A DNA stretch of 34,213 nucleotides from Bacteroidales bacterium (GCA_014800815.1 JAAVFI010000025.1:1-34213), one strand, 5' to 3'. Shown: positions 7,200 through 15,829, counted from the first letter of the stretch. A program made the numbers and translations. The notes: generated by a model not told the origin, from the letters alone.

Positions 7200-7978
7200 T
7201 TCAGATTCTTGGCTTCGTTCCAGAGGGCATCCATCTCTTCGAGAGATAGCTCGCGGATGTTACGTCCCTGATTTTTTGCCGCTTCTTCCACGTGGTTGAA
7301 GCGGGATATGAATTTGCGGTTGGTATGCTCGAGGGCGTTCTCAGGATTTACGCCATAGAGACGTGCGGCGTTGACGACGCTGAATATCAGGTCGCCGAAT
7401 TCCTCTTCGATGTCGGCCTTGTTGCCCGACTTTATAGCCTCGGCCACTTCCGCCGTTTCTTCCGATACCTTGCTCCACACCTGCTCGGGATTTTCCCAGT
7501 CAAAGCCAACGTTCGCGGCCTTCTCCTGCACGCGGAATGCCTTGACGAGAGCGGGCAGTGCAGCGGGCACTCCGGCGAGCACCGAGCGGTTGCCGTCCTT
7601 CTCTTTGAGCTTGAGCTGCTCCCAGTTCTGAGTTACCTCCTCGGCGTTTTCCACGTGAGTTTCGCCGAATACGTGGGGGTGACGGAAGATGAGTTTTGAG
7701 TTGAGCGCGTCGGCAACGTCTGCAATATCGAATGCCTCCTTCTCCTCGCCGATTTTCGAGTAGAAAAGAACGTGGAGGAGCACGTCGCCGAGCTCTTTCT
7801 TTATTTCAGAGTCCTTGCCTTCGATGAGAGCCTGCGCGAGTTCGTAGACCTCCTCGATAGTGTTCGGACGGAGACTTTCGTTGGTCTGTTTTGCGTCCCA
7901 CGGACATTTTACACGGAGGATATCGAGGGTGTCGATTATCCTGCCGAGTGCTTCTATTTTTTCCTGACGGGTGTGCAT
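7196..7978 (-). CDS. mazG: nucleoside triphosphate pyrophosphohydrolase MazG
   Basis: MazG hydrolyses NTPs and dNTPs to the monophosphate plus PPi, clearing aberrant nucleotides. In E. coli it also lowers ppGpp. I chose the ATG at 7976-7978: the product (260 residues) then starts 'MHTRQEKIEALGRIID', close to the 263 of E. coli MazG; the longer frame would run into dsbD. Two tandem MazG domains are visible. The first has CPWD near 27 and EEVYELAQAL...KKELGDVLLH; the second has EETAEVAEAIKSGN...EEEFGDLIFSVVNAARL. Both keep the ExxE...ExxD metal-binding pattern. It sits two bases after dsbD and overlaps topB by ATGA. Confidence 0.95.
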   Translation of the reverse strand: MHTRQEKIEALGRIIDTLDILRVKCPWDAKQTNESLRPNTIEEVYELAQALIEGKDSEIKKELGDVLLHVLFYSKIGEEKEAFDIADVADALNSKLIFRHPHVFGETHVENAEEVTQNWEQLKLKEKDGNRSVLAGVPAALPALVKAFRVQEKAANVGFDWENPEQVWSKVSEETAEVAEAIKSGNKADIEEEFGDLIFSVVNAARLYGVNPENALEHTNRKFISRFNHVEEAAKNQGRNIRELSLEEMDALWNEAKNLK

Positions 7979-7980
7979 GG

Positions 7981-9909
7981 TTATTTCTGAGTCTGATATG
8001 TTTCGATGCCCTTTTCGAGCCATTCGGTGAAGGCTGCCACGTTTTCGTCGTAGACGCGCGGAGCCTCGAGGGGGAGGCCGGCGTTGTCGAGGAGTACGTA
8101 GTAGGGCTGAGAGTTGATACCGAATTTGTGACGCTGGAGATATGCCCAACGTTCGCCTACGGTAGTGAGTTTCATTGTCTTGCCTTCTTCTTCCACATAC
8201 ATGGGAGCGGGGAGTGAGGCTTTGTCGTCGACCATAAGTTTGATGAGGACGTAGTTGTCTTCAATTATAGTGCGTACGGCCGAGTTGTCGAACACTGCGC
8301 CCTCCATTTTGCGGCAGTTTACGCAGGCGTAACCCGAGAAGTCGAGGAGCACGGGCTTGTTGTGCTCGGCTGCGTAAGTCATTCCCTGATCGTAGTCGTG
8401 GAATTCCTCGAATGTACCGCCGTAGAGGTTGAAGTCCTGGGTGTACAGAGGAGGAGCGAAGGCGCTGATTGCCTTAAGAGGTGCGCCCCAGAGGCCCGGG
8501 AGCAGGTACACTGCAAAGGAGAATGATGCGATTGCAAGGAAGAATCGGCCTACGGGAGTGTGCTCGGTGAGAGCGTCGTGGCTGAAACGGAGTTTGCCCA
8601 GCAGGTATATGCCGAGGAGGGCAAAGAGCACAATCCAGATTGCTATGAACACTTCACGGTCGAGGATTCGCCAGCCGTAAGCGAGGTCGGCAACGGAGAG
8701 GAATTTGAGCGAGAGGATGAGTTCGATAAAACCGAGCACTACCTTTACGGTGTTGAGCCAGCCGCCGGAGCGGGGGAGCTCTTTAAGCATCGAGGGGAAA
8801 AGTGCAAAGAGGCCGAAGGGGAGTGCGAGGCCGAGTGCAAAACCACCCATACCGGCAAGCGGACCGAGGAGGTTGCTCTGCGAGAAGGTCTCTACGAGCA
8901 CGGTGCCGATGATAGGACCTGTGCAGGAGAATGATACCAGCACGAGGGTAAAGGCCATGAAGAAGATGCTCAGCACGCCCGAAGTATTCTCTGCGCGGGC
9001 ATCGGCGGCGTTGCTCCACTTGGAGGGGAGGGTGATCTCGAACGCTCCGAAGAATGATATTGCGAAGAATACGAGCAGTGCGAAGAATATTAGGTTGAAT
9101 ACCGCACCCGTTGCTATTTCGTTGAGCTTGCCGGGGCCGAAGATGAGGGTGAGGACGATACCGAGCACCAGGAATATCACGATGATGCTCGCGCTGTATA
9201 TCGACGCGTCGATGATAGAGCGCCGACGGCTTTTGCTCTTCTTGAGGAAGAAGCTCACGGTCATCGGTATCATCGGCCAGACACAGGGTGTCATAAGGGC
9301 TACGAGGCCGCCGAGGAAACTGAACAGGAGGATGCCCCAGAACGATTGTTCCGAACTTTCTTCATTTACTTCGACAGGCGCCCAGTAAGAACTGAGTTCA
9401 GTGAGGTTGGTAGCAGAAGTCGCAGCGCTCTCCTGAACGGTCGCGGCCTCGCCGAAAGGCAGCGAGAACTCAAACTTGGCAGGAGGAGTGCAGGCCTCGT
9501 CGGTGCAAGCCATGTAGCTGAGGGTGCCCGCAACAACACCTGTGGCCGATGTGCGGGTGAAGGGCTGGCGTAGTGTGAACGAGCCTGAGAGCCAGGGCAA
9601 TTCTACGTTAAGCGTACCGTCGAGGTGAGCTGCAGGCTCCGCGTCGCACTCAAGAGCGCCGTCCGCTTCCGTGCCGGCTTCAAAGGTAATATTTGTCGGG
9701 TCGGGAATACCTGCGGCAATGCCGCCTTCGGGCATCGTGAGGCCGTATATGTGCCACCCTTCGGCAACGTCGACTTTGATAACGAGTGTGCCTGCATCGG
9801 CATTGTCGGCGGCAGGTTCTATCGATGGCGTGCATGTGACTGGAGATGCCGCAAACGATGTAACAACTCGGATGCACAGCAGTGTGAGTATTAGACCTAT
9901 ACGCTTCAT
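7981..9909 (-). CDS. dsbD: protein-disulfide reductase DsbD
   Basis: DsbD moves electrons from cytoplasmic thioredoxin across the inner membrane to periplasmic oxidised proteins. All three modules are present in the 642 residues. A signal peptide (1-21) and an N-terminal beta domain (about 24-155) include a CX4C pair in MACTDEAC. The central domain has about eight helices with the redox cysteines in TPCVWPM and SCTGP. A periplasmic thioredoxin-like domain has CVNC at C529-C532 (YACVNCRKME). Length matches DsbD of Bacteroidetes (about 600-690). It overlaps the upstream DsbD-alpha-like gene by ATGA. It is probably driven by the promoter before 10373. Confidence 0.94.
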   Translation of the reverse strand: MKRIGLILTLLCIRVVTSFAASPVTCTPSIEPAADNADAGTLVIKVDVAEGWHIYGLTMPEGGIAAGIPDPTNITFEAGTEADGALECDAEPAAHLDGTLNVELPWLSGSFTLRQPFTRTSATGVVAGTLSYMACTDEACTPPAKFEFSLPFGEAATVQESAATSATNLTELSSYWAPVEVNEESSEQSFWGILLFSFLGGLVALMTPCVWPMIPMTVSFFLKKSKSRRRSIIDASIYSASIIVIFLVLGIVLTLIFGPGKLNEIATGAVFNLIFFALLVFFAISFFGAFEITLPSKWSNAADARAENTSGVLSIFFMAFTLVLVSFSCTGPIIGTVLVETFSQSNLLGPLAGMGGFALGLALPFGLFALFPSMLKELPRSGGWLNTVKVVLGFIELILSLKFLSVADLAYGWRILDREVFIAIWIVLFALLGIYLLGKLRFSHDALTEHTPVGRFFLAIASFSFAVYLLPGLWGAPLKAISAFAPPLYTQDFNLYGGTFEEFHDYDQGMTYAAEHNKPVLLDFSGYACVNCRKMEGAVFDNSAVRTIIEDNYVLIKLMVDDKASLPAPMYVEEEGKTMKLTTVGERWAYLQRHKFGINSQPYYVLLDNAGLPLEAPRVYDENVAAFTEWLEKGIETYQTQK

Positions 9910-10373
9910 AACTTAACGGGTGTTGCTATGGTTTCAGTCTTGGGAGGACGGCAGCTGTTGCCGTCGCAGCTCATATAGTTTATCTTACATTCGATTCGCG
10001 GAGCCGCTCCCGTAACCTTAAAAGGCACTGTGAATTCTACATTGGTATCCCACCAGTCGAGTTTGAGCCCGAAGAGAGGGTCGTCTACGGTCAGAGGTTT
10101 GCGTGAGGGCGTGATCGGACCGGTAAATTTAATGTCGGTACTGCTCTTGAGGTCGAAAGATGTAGCTTTGGGACCGCCCTCGGGTATGTTGAGGCCGTAG
10201 AGGTGCCAGCCCTCGCTTATGAGTGCTTTGAAAGTGACCGTGCCGGTATTGGCGCCTGTAGCTTTGACGATAGTGCGCCAGCGCACGGGATTGTCGGAAG
10301 GAGACGCTGCTGAAATGGCTGCGCTGCCGACTATGAGAATGAATAGGGCTGTGAAAAGCGTCCGTAATTTCAT
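9906..10373 (-). CDS. stand-alone DsbD N-terminal-domain protein, secreted
   Basis: This 155-residue protein has a signal peptide (1-22) and one domain that is visibly paralogous to the N-terminal domain of the next gene, dsbD. Both carry 'EGWHLYGLNIPEGG' (WHIYGLTMPEGG in DsbD) and end with a CX4C pair (INYMSCDGNSCRPP here, SYMACTDEACTPP there). The family (DsbD-alpha, 'protein-disulfide reductase N-terminal domain') binds and reduces periplasmic partners. A plausible role is a soluble extra electron acceptor or substrate adaptor of the membrane protein. It is the first gene of the six-gene unit, and its stop overlaps the dsbD ATG. Confidence 0.88.
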   Translation of the reverse strand: MKLRTLFTALFILIVGSAAISAASPSDNPVRWRTIVKATGANTGTVTFKALISEGWHLYGLNIPEGGPKATSFDLKSSTDIKFTGPITPSRKPLTVDDPLFGLKLDWWDTNVEFTVPFKVTGAAPRIECKINYMSCDGNSCRPPKTETIATPVKL

Positions 10374-10408
10374 AAGTAATTCTTTTGACGTAAAAAATGA
10401 ATTATCTG

Positions 10409-10416
10409 CAAAGTTA
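10409..10416 (-). promoter_or_regulatory. -7 element of the dsbD-mazG-topB unit
   Basis: TAACTTTG on the minus strand lies 35 bases before the ATG at 10373 and is the only promoter-like signal before this gene. A good -33 TTTG at 19-21 bases is not seen (the position reads CTCG). Confidence 0.5.
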
Positions 10417-10475
10417 CGAATAAATAGTGAGATAGCGAGGGCTTTGCAGCAATTTTATCACGTAGCTATATACAG

Positions 10476-10518
10476 CCGGCCGCACCTTTCAGTCAGAAAA
10501 ACTTAAAGGTGCGGCCGG
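10476..10518 (-). terminator. GC-rich hairpin between the FadL-like gene and the dsbD unit
   Basis: A perfect 14-bp stem (10476-10489 with 10505-10518), mostly G/C, encloses a 15-base loop. It lies 18 bases past the stop of the FadL-like gene. No T-run follows on the minus strand, so it may be a factor-assisted terminator or RNA 3'-end stabiliser rather than a textbook intrinsic one. Confidence 0.6.
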
Positions 10519-10535
10519 TAATATCTGTGTGTGCG

Positions 10536-12131
10536 TCAGAAGCGGAAGCCTGTGGATATCACTATGTTGTTGAGTGTAGTGCTTACTTCAGCCGAGGGAG
10601 TGTTCTTGTAGTTCTCGAAGGGAGTATAAGCACGGAAGGTTCCGGTCTGGTGCGAGTGCTGGTATGCGAGGTCGATGTACCACGATTTGTACTTGTATCC
10701 TGCGCCTACGGTTATGTTGTTTGTGTTGCCGTAGAAAGTGTATGAGGGGTCGGTACCGCTTGTGTAGATCTCAGTAGTACTGTTCATTGCGGCGTTGCGG
10801 ACTGCTGTACCCTGCCAGTTGTAGCCTGCGCGGATGCTGAACGAGGGATTGATACGGTATTCGGCACCAATGCGTATTATGTTGGCAGCCTGATAGTAGT
10901 CCTTGATGTCCGTGTTGGCAAAAGTGTTTTCGACGAAAGTTCCGGCAAAATTTCCCTGCTCTTTCATCTTCATGTTGTCGTAGCCCACGCGCTCGTAGTC
11001 AAGACTTAAGATAGCCTGACCGGCGATAGTTGCCGATGCGCCGACCATGATGCGCCAGGGAGTGGTGAGGCGCGAGGCGTAGCTGTAGTCAGGCGTGTAC
11101 TTGGTGTCCGAATTAGTTTTGTTTGTCACGTCGGGGGTGTAGTTGTAGGATACTTCGCCATAACCGCTGTGGTTGAGATGCAGCCAGGTAGGAGTATGGA
11201 ATGCCACACCGATGCGCAGCCATTCCTCAGGACGGACTATGACGCCGAGCTTGAGGTTTACGCCGCTGCCCGAGATGTAGCGGTTGTTGTAGAGGTTGAA
11301 GCCTGCATTGCCGGAGGTGAGGATATCGCCGTCGCGGTCATATACAAGAGCGTTGGCCATGCTCTCGGAGTAGTTGCTCTCCGACGAGTAGCTCATATCC
11401 ACAATGCCGAGGCCGAGACCCCAGTAGACTACATCCGATACATTGCCGGCGATATCAATATTGTATTCGTCGATATAGCCGCGCTCTCTCGCATTGTAGA
11501 GGGCATCACCATTGGTACCGTTCTGATAGAGACCCGCGTAGCTGTCGTTGCTGCCGTCGTTGCTGATCATGAACGAGTTGTAGGCAAGAGCCGAGAGCCA
11601 GTCGGCGCCGTTGGCGTAGGGATTGTAGCTGTCGTCCCAAAGCAGATCGTCGGAATTTACGCCATTAGTGTACGAGGCTATATAGTTCGAGAGTGAAGTC
11701 TCGGTGGGCTTGTTGTAGTTCGACGCAAGTCTGTCGAACGATGCCACGCGGCTGTAGCTTACGCCCCATTGAATGGCACGGAGAGTGCCCGAGAGATTCT
11801 GTACGCCCACATAGCCGAAGTTGTCGAAGTAGGCGCGGGTTTCGCTGTCTTTCCAGTCTGAGAAATTCGTCTTGGAAGAGTATGAGCGGGGTGAAATGCT
11901 GAATGTCAGACCGAGGTCGCTCGAGCGGTAGATGCCCAGACCTGCAGGGTTCTGTGTCATAGAGGAGATATCTCCGCCCAGAGAGGTGAAGGCGCCGCCC
12001 ATACCTACGAAGCGGGCCGTACCTCTCAGTTGAACCGGAGTTATATTGTAGGCGTCGATTGCGCTCTGCGCCGACGCTCCTGCTGTGGCAAGGGCTGCGA
12101 AACCGATTGCCGAAAGTATCCTTGATTTCAT
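10536..12131 (-). CDS. outer-membrane beta-barrel protein, OmpP1/FadL-like
   Basis: This 531-residue protein has a signal peptide (1-21, cut near ASAQ). The mature N-terminus runs 'DAYNITPVQLRGTARFVGMGGAFTSLGGD', followed by 'MTQNPAGLGIYRSSDLGLT'. That stretch is the plug-like start of the OmpP1/FadL/TodX transport family as found in Bacteroidetes. The rest alternates aromatic and polar residues as in barrel strands and ends in GFRF, a terminal aromatic sorting signal. It should form an outer-membrane channel for hydrophobic compounds; the substrate is not readable. It follows the Trp/Gly-rich secreted protein gene by 30 bases on the same strand. Confidence 0.85.
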   Translation of the reverse strand: MKSRILSAIGFAALATAGASAQSAIDAYNITPVQLRGTARFVGMGGAFTSLGGDISSMTQNPAGLGIYRSSDLGLTFSISPRSYSSKTNFSDWKDSETRAYFDNFGYVGVQNLSGTLRAIQWGVSYSRVASFDRLASNYNKPTETSLSNYIASYTNGVNSDDLLWDDSYNPYANGADWLSALAYNSFMISNDGSNDSYAGLYQNGTNGDALYNARERGYIDEYNIDIAGNVSDVVYWGLGLGIVDMSYSSESNYSESMANALVYDRDGDILTSGNAGFNLYNNRYISGSGVNLKLGVIVRPEEWLRIGVAFHTPTWLHLNHSGYGEVSYNYTPDVTNKTNSDTKYTPDYSYASRLTTPWRIMVGASATIAGQAILSLDYERVGYDNMKMKEQGNFAGTFVENTFANTDIKDYYQAANIIRIGAEYRINPSFSIRAGYNWQGTAVRNAAMNSTTEIYTSGTDPSYTFYGNTNNITVGAGYKYKSWYIDLAYQHSHQTGTFRAYTPFENYKNTPSAEVSTTLNNIVISTGFRF

Positions 12132-12161
12132 AGTTGACAGTTGAAGTGGTAGTTATGAGAA

Positions 12162-13265
12162 TTATCTGCGACCACGGCCTGCACCGCCTGCGCCGCCACC
12201 GCCTGAACGGCTTCCGCCGCCATAGCTGCGCGAACCTCCGGTAGAGGGTCTGCTGTATGAGGGCGATGAGGTGCGGCCCGACGAGGAGTTGTTGTAGCCC
12301 GAGCCGGATGAGCGGCGGCTGTTGTTGCTTGGCGAAGTGCTTGTGCCCTGGTTGTGCGAAGGAGTCGAGGGGCGCGATGAACCCTGTACGCCTGAGCCTG
12401 ACGACGGACGTGTCGACGAGTTGCCCATATTGCCGGGGCGGGTATTGGCCTGATTGTAGCTGTTCCAGGAGTTTACGGTGCCGCCGTAGGAAGGACGGCG
12501 ACCGGCTGTTGTCGATGCTCCGCTTGCGGGACGGTGAGGACGCGATGCTCCGGGAGAGTTCACCGCCCAACCGTTGCCGGGACGAAGACCGCCGGGGTGT
12601 CCGGGATGTCCGGGATGACCTGCCATAGGAGGACGGGGTGCCCAGCCGGGATGATTCCAACCCCAACTCCATCCCCAGTTCCATCCCCACGACGGGCCAT
12701 ACCAAGGTGAACCCCAACCGAACGATACGTCAAACCAGGGGTCGAATCCCCAGCCGTAATTCCACGAAGGCCAGCCGTAGTTGTAGCGCCATGAGTAGTA
12801 GGGACGGTTCCAACCCCAGGAGAAGGGATTGTTGTCTATCACATAGATATTTACCTCGGGCTGTGAGGCCGCCGAGTAGTAGTATTCGATAAGCTCGTCG
12901 TCGCCCGACTGCGCCACGATTTCCGGGTTGTGGAAGCGCTCGAGGCGGCGGGTGTATGAGAAGTCGCCTTCATCCGAAGTGCTGTTGCCGGCGTAAGTCT
13001 CCGAATCGGTGCGACGGTTATAGGCTTCGACATCGACAGTAAGAGGCATAGATGAGCCGGTAGAGTATGAGTCGTTGAATTGAGCTGCCTGATTGCGGTA
13101 AGCTTCAGCCTGAAGCTGGCGGAGCTGTTCCTCTTTCTTCTGCTTTTCCTTAGCTGCTTTTGAGGGCGAATAATAGAGGTCATCGTATTGGTTCTGCGCC
13201 GCAACCGATGCGCAGGCAAGGGCTGTGGCAAACAGAATGCTGAGTGTTCTCTTATTCATTTTCAT
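12162..13265 (-). CDS. secreted Trp/Gly- then Ser/Arg/Gly-rich low-complexity protein
   Basis: The family is not recognised. The 367-residue protein has a signal peptide (1-23, ending SVAAQ). A charged region follows (about 33-75, KAAKEKQKKEEQLRQLQAEA) that could form a short helix. The centre (about 150-215) is a Trp/Tyr/Gly/Pro-rich tract built on repeated WGW and GW units, with HPGHPGHPGG next. The last 130 residues are Ser/Gly/Arg/Asn-rich and end GGAGGAGRGRR. Such composition fits a surface or matrix protein that is largely disordered. It appears to be the first gene of a unit with the FadL-like barrel. In-frame low complexity over so long a stretch makes homology calls unreliable. Confidence 0.8.
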   Translation of the reverse strand: MKMNKRTLSILFATALACASVAAQNQYDDLYYSPSKAAKEKQKKEEQLRQLQAEAYRNQAAQFNDSYSTGSSMPLTVDVEAYNRRTDSETYAGNSTSDEGDFSYTRRLERFHNPEIVAQSGDDELIEYYYSAASQPEVNIYVIDNNPFSWGWNRPYYSWRYNYGWPSWNYGWGFDPWFDVSFGWGSPWYGPSWGWNWGWSWGWNHPGWAPRPPMAGHPGHPGHPGGLRPGNGWAVNSPGASRPHRPASGASTTAGRRPSYGGTVNSWNSYNQANTRPGNMGNSSTRPSSGSGVQGSSRPSTPSHNQGTSTSPSNNSRRSSGSGYNNSSSGRTSSPSYSRPSTGGSRSYGGGSRSGGGGAGGAGRGRR

Positions 13266-13308
13266 AATTCCTTTATAGTGTTATATTCACTTAGACATGT
13301 TCTGTGCG

Positions 13309-13338
13309 GACAGGTTTAGCCTGTCATGGGCAAAAATA
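13309..13338 (-). promoter_or_regulatory. -7 element and leader hairpin of the secreted protein/FadL unit
   Basis: TATTTTTG on the minus strand (13331-13338) matches TAnnTTTG and lies 65 bases before the ATG at 13265. Just downstream a 6-bp hairpin (13320-13325 with 13309-13314) could form near the 5' end of the transcript. The -33 box is not recognisable. Confidence 0.45.
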
Positions 13339-13394
13339 CAGATTTTTGTTGGAATCTGAATTGGAAAAGTAGAAAAATAAACACTTTTTAGCTA

Positions 13395-13445
13395 AAAGTG
13401 CCGCCGAACTCGGAGCTGAAACGGACTCTGTTACGGCAGCACTTT
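13395..13445 (-). terminator. terminator of the HdeD-like gene
   Basis: A 12-position stem with one mismatch (13395-13406 with 13434-13445) starts 27 bases past the stop at 13473. On the minus strand the hairpin arm ends in a run of T (ACTTTTAG). The loop is long (27 bases) and may fold further. Confidence 0.65.
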
Positions 13446-13472
13446 GAAATTCTTAATCAGTCAGTTGATATT

Positions 13473-14024
13473 TTACTTCTCTAAGGGCCGCATCTCGTAT
13501 GACGCAAGCGCAATGGTGAAGCCCCAGTAGATGAAGGAGATAGAGGTGAGGAACGATACCATGAGCATGTTGCTGATGTAGCCTGCTTCAAGGAAGAGGA
13601 AACCGATGATACAGAGTATGATACCATTGATGATACCGAGCCACCAATATTTCCTGCGTGTACCCATAGCCGAGCCTATAAATGCCTCAATACCCCAGAA
13701 GATAAAGATGATGGCAAGGAAGTAGGGGAGAACCATTTCTGAAAGGATGATGCTGCGCACGAGCATGAAACCGATAAACATGTCAATGACACCGCCGGCA
13801 ATCCACCATCCCCAGCCTTTGGCATGGTTAGGCCCTGCGGCCACACAAAGTTGAACGATACCTGCAAGGATCAGGAGCCAGCCGAAAATCTGTGAGGCTA
13901 CTGCATAGCCTGCTGCCGGCCAGAACCAGTAAGTAAAGCCACCTATTACGAGGAGAATACCCACAAGCATCACGACCCACCACAGGCGGGACGTGCCGAG
14001 ATAGTTGAGATTAATGTTTTTCAT
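13473..14024 (-). CDS. HdeD family (DUF308) integral membrane protein
   Basis: This 183-residue protein is nearly all hydrophobic, with about six membrane helices in three hairpins. Short polar turns include GPNHAKGWGWW, MGTRRKYWWLG and a charged C-terminus (YEMRPLEK). The repeated pattern 'G.. L...GI. L' with Trp-rich turns is that of HdeD/DUF308 membrane proteins. In enterobacteria HdeD is linked to acid resistance; in Bacteroidetes the role is not known. It stands alone, with a terminator behind it and no clear sigma-ABfr promoter in front. Confidence 0.82.
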   Translation of the reverse strand: MKNINLNYLGTSRLWWVVMLVGILLVIGGFTYWFWPAAGYAVASQIFGWLLILAGIVQLCVAAGPNHAKGWGWWIAGGVIDMFIGFMLVRSIILSEMVLPYFLAIIFIFWGIEAFIGSAMGTRRKYWWLGIINGIILCIIGFLFLEAGYISNMLMVSFLTSISFIYWGFTIALASYEMRPLEK

Positions 14025-14111
14025 AACTTAAAGAGTTAAAACGTTGTTGAATTTTGATTTTTATGATATTCTAACAACCGATATACCTCTTTAGTTTTAT
14101 GACGAACCATT

Positions 14112-15683
14112 TTATTCTGCAACCAACGAGCGCTTTATGGCATCTCGGACTCGTGTAGCCTCGGGGCGGTTGAGCCGCAGCAAGGCTATCACTCCTTCGA
14201 TATACGCGTCGGTATTCTTGAACCCGCACAGTTGGGCTACATTGGAGCAAGTGAGCATAGACTTTCGGTTGAATACTCTCAGCACCGCCTCGTAGTCGCC
14301 TGCCTCGATATATCGGTGAAATTCCTTGCAGAGCTCTTCGTATTTGGCTCGCGGACGCAGCTCGTCGATTAGTCCGGCGATGTGCTTCTCGAATGTGCCG
14401 ATGTCGGTAAATCTGCCGTCGATGCGATATTCTACCGTCCGCTTCATCTTGTGCCTGGTGTGCTGCAGCGCCTGCTGATGCAGATCGGCATTGAAGAGCG
14501 AGAGTATCGCTTTGCGCACTTTCACAAACACACGGTCGGGATTCTTGCCCGCAACCTCAGCCATGGTGCGCACCACATCTTCTATAAGGAAGAGATTCTC
14601 GATTTCGGCCACTTCGGGCACCATTATCTTTTTACGACGCAGATATGCTACCTCTCCCTCATCGCGGCGGTCGCGGTCGACTATGCCGAAAGAATCCATT
14701 TTGTGGAACGTCGTGAGGTCGTTGAATGTACGCGTCGATTCTATCACCTTGTTGCAGCTCCCGAGCGATTGCACAGTGAAGTCAGGGAATATCAGCGGAT
14801 ACAGTTTTGCATCTATCGAATGGCTGCTGTCGCCCTCGATAAAGAGCACGGGTTTGCGCGCTCCCACCAGGGTCATATAGAGTTCGGGCGAGATTCCCGA
14901 ATCCGGCGGCAGAATATCGTAGTCCCACTTTTCGGCAGTAGGGTCGCAGTCGCGTACCCATACCACGGTGGCGCCGTTGCGCGACGACGCAAATTCGGTG
15001 TCGTGCGTCGTGTAGCAGAATGTGCAGTCGCTCCTCAGAGTTTCGAGTCTGTTCCACAGTGAGTTGGTCAGCGTGGGGTGCAGGAATATTTCGGGAGAGT
15101 CCACAAATATCACACCGCCTTTTGGTGCATATAGCACTGCGCTCGCGTAGTAAAGCACAGCACGTTCGCCGTCGGACAGACGCAGCGGCGAGTAAGCCGT
15201 GAGGTCGAGTCCGCGCGAGAAAAGTATCTTGCCGCTGTCTATCAGCACTCGGTTGCCGGGGAACACTTCCTGCCACAGAGCAATCACGCTGTCGAGCCGC
15301 GTACGCCTCAGTTCGGCCTTCCGGCCGTCGGCTGCCGCAAGTTTGTAGCTGATGAGATTCACCATTTCATCGTGCATGAGTTGGGCGAGGAGGAGTTCGA
15401 GCAGGGTAGGGTGGGTATCGCCCTTGTCGGCCTTCTCCACGACCGCGGGCGACAGTCTCTTGCGCAAAGCGGGCGATATGTCGGGGCCGGATGCGCGACG
15501 ATTATATAGAGCGTCGAGAGCCGAGAGTCTGAATGCCTTGTCGCCGAGCGATGCCGCCGTAGCGGTGGTGAACCTTGTTTTGCCGGCACCGTTGGCACCG
15601 ATTATCACAAAGCATCTCGATGAATCCGTATCAAGTACTCCGGCTGCCGAGCCGTCGCGCCGTTGTGGTAGTGTGATTTCCAT
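14112..15683 (-). CDS. ABC-type ATPase fused to a DUF4435 (TOPRIM-like) domain
   Basis: The 523-residue protein has two parts. Residues about 1-260 are an ABC/AAA_21-type ATPase: Walker A GANGAGKT at 29-36, signature LSDGE at 169-173, Walker B VIFVDSPE at 191-198 and switch His H227 in TTHDTEF. Residues about 270-480 match DUF4435, with EGDSS at 283-287, DRDRRD at 336-341 and the AEIENLFLI block at 359-367. These supply the acidic residues of a TOPRIM-like nuclease. This is the OLD-nuclease logic, and the same two domains occur as AriA and AriB in the PARIS phage-defence system. An anti-phage role is inference. The gene stands alone; no second component is near, and no promoter is recognisable. 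Confidence 0.85.
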   Translation of the reverse strand: MEITLPQRRDGSAAGVLDTDSSRCFVIIGANGAGKTRFTTATAASLGDKAFRLSALDALYNRRASGPDISPALRKRLSPAVVEKADKGDTHPTLLELLLAQLMHDEMVNLISYKLAAADGRKAELRRTRLDSVIALWQEVFPGNRVLIDSGKILFSRGLDLTAYSPLRLSDGERAVLYYASAVLYAPKGGVIFVDSPEIFLHPTLTNSLWNRLETLRSDCTFCYTTHDTEFASSRNGATVVWVRDCDPTAEKWDYDILPPDSGISPELYMTLVGARKPVLFIEGDSSHSIDAKLYPLIFPDFTVQSLGSCNKVIESTRTFNDLTTFHKMDSFGIVDRDRRDEGEVAYLRRKKIMVPEVAEIENLFLIEDVVRTMAEVAGKNPDRVFVKVRKAILSLFNADLHQQALQHTRHKMKRTVEYRIDGRFTDIGTFEKHIAGLIDELRPRAKYEELCKEFHRYIEAGDYEAVLRVFNRKSMLTCSNVAQLCGFKNTDAYIEGVIALLRLNRPEATRVRDAIKRSLVAE

Positions 15684-15786
15684 AACAGAGATTATTCTTT
15701 GCGATAAAATTAGTCAAAAGATAAAGACAATCGTATCGGTTTAACCTTATTTAATAGATATACTCGTGCTATATTGTGTAAAATTT

Positions 15787-15829
15787 AGGTCTATAAATGA
15801 CCTGAATTAATAAATTATGGTTAACTTTG
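15787..15829 (+). promoter_or_regulatory. -7 element with upstream dyad, promoter of the MFS transporter
   Basis: TAACTTTG at 15822-15829 fits the -7 box. A 5-bp inverted repeat, AGGTC (15787-15791) and GACCT (15799-15803), lies where the -33 box should be, and no TTTG is present there. A promoter with a poor -33 and a dyad over it is compatible with activator or repressor control, as expected for a sugar transporter. The transcript leader would be about 77 nt. Confidence 0.5.
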
